From: Synura sp. LO234KE
Taxonomy: Eukaryota; Sar; Synurophyceae; Synurales; Mallomonadaceae
Length of the DNA: 12,267 nt
Reading direction: 5' to 3'
NCBI GenBank assembly: GCA_015143735.1
Contig: VKHC01000421.1
Coordinates: forward strand, 1 to 12,267
Under the pieces are notes generated by a model that saw only the letters and a program-made list of their open reading frames with translations, was not told the DNA's origin and did no database searches. Within the stretch, counting starts at the first letter, position 1. Each line of letters begins with the position of its first letter. The translations under genes and the position numbers were made by a program. This document shows, piece by piece, positions 8,548 to 12,267 of the stretch.

Positions 8548-9499
8548 GTTGAGATGGTAAGATGGCAATTTTCTATTAAAGCACCTCGTGAAGCTTTTTA
8601 CTTCTCTGTTGCCGGAGTAGCCTCGCGGAAGTACATAGGCGGTGCTAAGATTAACAATATTGTCAAGATATTTTGTTCTGCTGCAACTTAGTCATCTGAT
8701 AACACATTCACTGCTATGTTGCTTTCGGGCAACTGGACGCCCAATACATCATATGTGCGACTTGTCGATGGCAGCGAAACAAATGTTAAGAAACACATGA
8801 ATCGTCCATATTTCATCTAAAAAAGTAGGAAGTAAGTACTACCGTCATAATAGTATATATTCATTTGACTGGCTTCACATAAAACATGATGGTCGTCCTT
8901 CTTACTTTGCTGGATGATGTCGGTTCAGTCGAACTCTTTACTCCTATAGGCATATACAGCTGTGAGCAGCCATGATGTCAAAACGTGAAAAGAAAAGAAG
9001 GAGAGAAAAATGATTGAGTAAAACTAAGAACTGTCTAATAGTAGGATTCCAAACAATATCCTAGCTAAACTAGTCGTTTTTAAATATACGCGCGCTCCTA
9101 CTATGATTGAGGACTAAATGCAGTGTTACTGCCGATCAGCCATGATCTCCAAAATAATCTAACTCTTCACATTAATTACAATATATTAATGCGAATTCAA
9201 ACACCGATTCTACCTAAAAGTAATGCTACTACCAGCACTAGCTGGCATTACTACTACTCAGATTCATATTTTATACAAGAATCTTTTAGTTATTTACCCA
9301 GGGAATAACTGCGTAAGTACCATGACGCCCACACCTCCTCGATGGTGTGCCGGTGGACGCTCTTAGTACACACTACAAGAACTACTGCGCGGCTACGTAA
9401 AAGGGAAGAATTTTCACAGAATATTAAGGAATTGATGGTGCCTAAATGACATGACGGTGAAGGGACTGAGGTGAGGGTCATGGATATAGCAGCCAGTAC
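8548..9499. other. AT-rich 3' flank of the transporter, no supported gene
   Basis: No frame gives a recognisable product. Two inverted structures of TAC/GTA triplets are present: TAGTAGGA at about 9042-9049 with TCCTACTA at about 9096-9103, and AGTAATGC at 9219-9226 with GCATTACT at 9245-9252 (inner CAGC/GCTG stem). The segment ends at the transporter stop codon. No canonical AATAAA was seen just downstream of that stop on the minus strand. Confidence 0.4.
9219..9252. repeat. Imperfect hairpin of TAC/GTA triplets
   Basis: The outer stem AGTAATGC (9219-9226) pairs exactly with GCATTACT (9245-9252). An inner CAGC (9233-9236) pairs with GCTG (9241-9244) around an ACTA loop, with a 6-base bulge TACTAC on one side. 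It lies about 250 bp beyond the transporter stop codon; function unknown. Confidence 0.4.
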
Positions 9500-11077
9500 T
9501 TAGAGTCGACCAAGCTCTCGAAGCACGCTTACAGCGACGCCGATTACTGCAGAGAGAACGCCCGTCACCAAGAGCCCGTGGTTGAGGAGCGCCTCGGCCC
9601 TGTTCCTTGGGGTGGTGCCCTTCCTCGCACTGCCCAACCTCATGATCGCGGGCATGACGAACATAAGTGCTGAGCCAAACATAGCCCCACTCAAACTTTG
9701 CACGAACCCAACGTCTCTAAGCACAAGGGCCAGACTGGTGATGACAGCTAGCAGTAGGACGGTGAGTGGTGTGCGTTGAGATGCTTGCTTTTCCTTGTCG
9801 ATTTTGAATATCGCGGACACCCCGTCTCGAAGAGCGGTGAATGTGAAGGGGAAGCTCGTGACGATTGAAGCGCCCACCGCGATGCGCGCTACGGTGGCGA
9901 GCACGTCTTTCCCAGAGTAATTGTTGAGGATGAAACCCGCGGAATTGCCCCCGAAAGTGAGGAAGCCGACGGACATCATGGCGATGTAGATAAGGATGGA
10001 GAAGCCGAAGGCACCGCCCACCACTGCGTTGAAGCGCGGCATAGACGTGTCCTTCAGCTCGGAGTAGAAGCTGGGAGCGTTGTAGTGGGCAATAAAAGCT
10101 GTGCTGAGCATAGAAATGAGGACGAATATTGTGTGGTCTAGCTTTACTCCTTTTCCCTTTAGACTAAACACTGGACGGAGGGCGGCGGGAAGAGCGGTGG
10201 CAAAGCGACCAGTAGATTTGTAACTGCCGTCAAAGAAACGAATGAACATGAAAGCTGCGGTGTACAGTGTGCCTCCCAATCCCAGCAAACTGAACGGAGC
10301 CAATGCCGCGAGACTCTTCAGAGAGCAGAGCGGAAAGAGGAAGAAGGTCGTTAGGAGTATAATCACATTGCTGCGCTGAGATAAGACAGCCGGGAAGTTG
10401 AAGGTGCGAAAGATTGCAGAAAATGAGTCGCCTGAGAAGTACGCTGGCCGTTAGCTTGAATGCATGATTCACAGTTTATCCTACCTAATACTATGCTGTA
10501 TGCCAGACAAGCGAAGAAGCACATTGAAGTAACGCCAGCAGATACAATCCAGGCGGTCTAACTTAAAATTAAATTTTCCGCGATATTAATATGTGGTTCA
10601 CTGACCTTGGGATCAACAGACTTTGACCATGCCTCCTGAAAGGTAGTTGCGCTTTGTTGCTCACAAGTTTTCCCAATGGAGCTAAAAGTATAAGCTGCAA
10701 GAATTCCAAACAGAGTACACATGATGGCAGCAGGGATAACTGCGATTTTAGAGTCCGAGAAGAACGCAATGGCTGAAGGTAACGAAAGGACTCCGGACCC
10801 CACAATACTTTTTGCCAAATTGAATGTCGAAGCTGATATTGTTGCAGAACCTGTTTTTTTCAACGATTCCTGATTCTCAAGAGTTTAGTATGTGAGAAGC
10901 GCAAATTTAAATCCAAATAATTTATACATTATTCACTTCGATGGATGCCGTAGAAGCGAGTTTAGTGACGGAAGGAGTAGATCTCTGAATAAGTGCTGAG
11001 CTTTTAACAGCGGAAAATGCTGGTGCATGATGCCAAAGGAACAAAAATATAAGAAACGTAAGGTTATATCTTGCCAT
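9500..11077 (-). CDS. AAAP-family amino-acid transporter with probable plastid leader
   Basis: Four exons: 11077-10937, 10869-10606, 10557-10485 and 10431-9500; introns are GT-AG, the first two phase 0 and the third phase 1 (it splits a Gly codon). The product is 469 residues. Residues ~60-469 form a complete Aa_trans (AAAP/SLC38-like) core of about 11 membrane segments, starting with the signature SIVGSGVLSLPSAIAFF and including FIAHYNAPSFYSEL at 272-285 (segment 6). Such proteins move amino acids, usually coupled to protons or sodium. Exon 1 gives a start lacking from the core: a hydrophobic stretch (residues 6-15), then HHAPAF with Phe at 21, then 25 residues with Ser/Thr/Lys/Arg and no acid. 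This fits a signal peptide cut before Phe plus a transit peptide, as in complex red plastids. Family call is secure; substrate is unknown; plastid location is inferred. Confidence 0.92.
11014..11077 (-). other. Predicted signal peptide with APAF cleavage motif
   Basis: Residues 1-21 of the transporter: a short N-terminus with one Arg, a run of Leu/Ile/Phe (TFLIFLFLW), then HHAPAF. Predicted cleavage is between Ala20 and Phe21. In diatoms and other ochrophytes, and in cryptophytes, an aromatic residue (usually Phe) at +1 of the transit peptide is required for import across the inner plastid membranes. The following residues 22-46 are hydroxylated/basic with no acidic residue. A non-plastid secretory signal is the main alternative. 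Confidence 0.65.
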
Positions 11078-11253
11078 AATTTTCTAAGATATTGTCGTTG
11101 TTCAATTCAATTACGTGTGCAGGGGCGAGCGAGCAATATGAAAAATTCAGTTCAAAATTTAACAGCAAGCGTATATGAACTGTTTGAGCGCATGGGGAAG
11201 CATAATTGTCACAATTTAGGACAAAATATAAAAAAAAATTTTGTCTGCAAAAT
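11078..11253. promoter_or_regulatory. Divergent upstream region, transporter and coiled-coil gene
   Basis: Only 176 bp separate the transporter ATG (11077, -) from the first in-frame ATG of the coiled-coil gene (11254, +). It is AT-rich with A-runs near 11230. If both starts are right, the two promoters share this short space. A possible + intron acceptor (GTGTGCAG ending at about 11122) also lies here, so the coiled-coil gene may begin further left with a spliced 5' exon. Confidence 0.3.
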
Positions 11254-12090
11254 ATGATTATATCAAATGATGACTTAATAGATGTAGAAAATTCGTTGAA
11301 CATGTCGAATTTAGAATCGTTAACCCAAGACTCATTCGCGGAAATTGAGAGCCTCGAAAAAGAGCTTGGTATCGTACAGCTATGTGACATGTCTAGTTCA
11401 AGTATTACATCGACAATAGTTGATTCTCCGGCAGAACTGCATGAATTTTCGTTGAGGAGAACAAATGTTGAGTATTCCTTCGAGTTAGCTGTCGCGGAAT
11501 CGGAACGGGAATCTCTGCAAGATGATTTAGATTCTTTAAGATGTAAATACGAAGATATGGAAAGGGCTCTCGTTGAATGTAAAGAAGCTAATTCTAATTT
11601 GAATACATTAAACCTAAAGTTAACGACGGAAAAGGAAGAATTACAAAAACAAATCAAAATGGTGACGCGTGAGCGTGATGAGCTGATTGGTAAAAAATAT
11701 GTTAAAGATCATTTGTCTGTGTTTGTACATAGTAATAATGATGGGATTCGGGATAGCAACCATGGTGATAACGGCAGCAATCAAAGCACAAGTGACGTAC
11801 TAGTCGAAAAAATCTTGAGGGAAGAACTGATAAAGCAAAGGCGAAAATTTGAAGACTTAGAGTTCAAATATGCTGAAGCAAAATCTTCGTTGGCAAGATC
11901 GATGCAAGCGCAGGAGGATATATTGATGACTAAGGAACAAGCGGAGATTGAGCGGAATCAAGACCGAGCGGCCAGATTATATCTTGAAAAAGAGAGAGAT
12001 GCATATAAAGCTGCGTACGAGGCCACTTTGAAGCAGTTCGAGAAATCGAAGTCTGTCAAGAAGCTGAGTTTGAGATCGCCTTTGAAGTAA
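11254..12090 (+). CDS. Coiled-coil protein, family not recognised
   Basis: Encodes 278 residues from the first in-frame ATG; the frame is open a further 16 codons upstream but without an ATG. It is acidic at the N-terminus. Residues ~74-146 and ~183-262 are long Glu/Lys/Leu-rich helices with heptad-like spacing (for example TEKEELQKQIKMVTRERDEL), separated by a polar Asn/Ser/Asp/Gly linker at ~155-182. It ends in a basic tail (KSVKKLSLRSPLK). There is no membrane segment or catalytic motif. Such proteins often act as structural or scaffold partners, but I do not recognise a specific family and give no function. Composition is evenly AT-rich, unlike the two multi-exon neighbours. The N-terminus is uncertain: an upstream spliced exon is possible. 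Confidence 0.65.
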   Translation: MIISNDDLIDVENSLNMSNLESLTQDSFAEIESLEKELGIVQLCDMSSSSITSTIVDSPAELHEFSLRRTNVEYSFELAVAESERESLQDDLDSLRCKYEDMERALVECKEANSNLNTLNLKLTTEKEELQKQIKMVTRERDELIGKKYVKDHLSVFVHSNNDGIRDSNHGDNGSNQSTSDVLVEKILREELIKQRRKFEDLEFKYAEAKSSLARSMQAQEDILMTKEQAEIERNQDRAARLYLEKERDAYKAAYEATLKQFEKSKSVKKLSLRSPLK

Positions 12091-12153
12091 TATACCGGCG
12101 CGAGAACTCCAAGTCTGTTCCAATGGCCTGAGAATATTACTAGTATATGAAGG

Positions 12154-12159
12154 AATAAA
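12154..12159 (+). terminator. Possible polyadenylation signal of the coiled-coil gene
   Basis: An exact AATAAA lies 64 bases after the stop codon at 12090, similar to the 71-base spacing after NSE4. The similarity of spacing modestly supports use of the hexamer in this genome, but two cases prove little. The rest of the window (to 12267) shows no further gene. Confidence 0.35.
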
Positions 12160-12267
12160 CTATGAATTCTGTATTGCTGAACATTTCTCTTTATTGGTTC
12201 GTGCCCGTCTTAAAATCATATAGAGATAAGGAGAAATACAAAAACTATAACCTCCTTACACTTCCTT

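Noticed and set aside
10861-10863. TTG at 10863 as the transporter start
   Set aside because: The frame continues upstream to an AG acceptor, and a clear ATG exon at 11077-10937 joins in frame and supplies a leader.
11206-11253. TTG-started extension of the coiled-coil protein
   Set aside because: Nuclear genes normally start at ATG; the added 16 residues come from A-rich leader-like sequence. ATG at 11254 was chosen.
1-12267. tRNA, rRNA, CRISPR array, bacterial operon or ribosome-binding sites
   Set aside because: No T-loop pattern, rRNA-like segment or regularly spaced repeat array was found, and spliced genes show the DNA is nuclear and eukaryotic.

Overview
The window is nuclear DNA of a eukaryote. 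Its three recognisable genes have the architecture of a unicellular alga with short spliceosomal introns (50-166 nt, GT-AG). The best lineage clue is a hydrophobic leader ending in an APAF motif, followed by a Ser/Thr/Lys-rich stretch, on an amino-acid transporter. This is the bipartite plastid pre-sequence used by algae with a complex red-derived plastid, so a photosynthetic stramenopile (ochrophyte) or a relative is the likeliest source. That assignment is inference.

Layout, left to right. 1-2224 holds no gene I can support; its first ~560 bases are richer in GC and carry a small repeat/inverted-repeat structure. 2225-2431 (-) is a compact, intronless BRK1 (BRICK1/HSPC300), the smallest subunit of the SCAR/WAVE actin-nucleation complex. 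2855-4673 (+) is NSE4, the kleisin of the SMC5/6 complex, in nine short exons; I rebuilt the splice sites by hand and all eight introns are phase 0. BRK1 and NSE4 are divergent across ~420 bp. 4674-9499 is a gene-poor gap with a purine/GT simple-repeat block near 6.03-6.26 kb, a hairpin plus short direct repeat near 8.5 kb, and one tentative minus-strand spliced gene at 5122-5708. 9500-11077 (-) is an 11-segment amino-acid/auxin-permease (AAAP) family transporter in four exons; its first exon supplies the probable plastid leader. 11254-12090 (+), divergent from the transporter, encodes an unrecognised coiled-coil protein.

The genes do not form a pathway: actin nucleation, chromosome maintenance and organelle transport are represented by one gene each. 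I found no operon-like, CRISPR, defence or clear transposon system. The most useful results are the hidden N-terminal exon of the transporter, the full NSE4 exon structure, the BRK1 identification, and a strong low-to-high GC gradient from 5' to 3' within both multi-exon genes.
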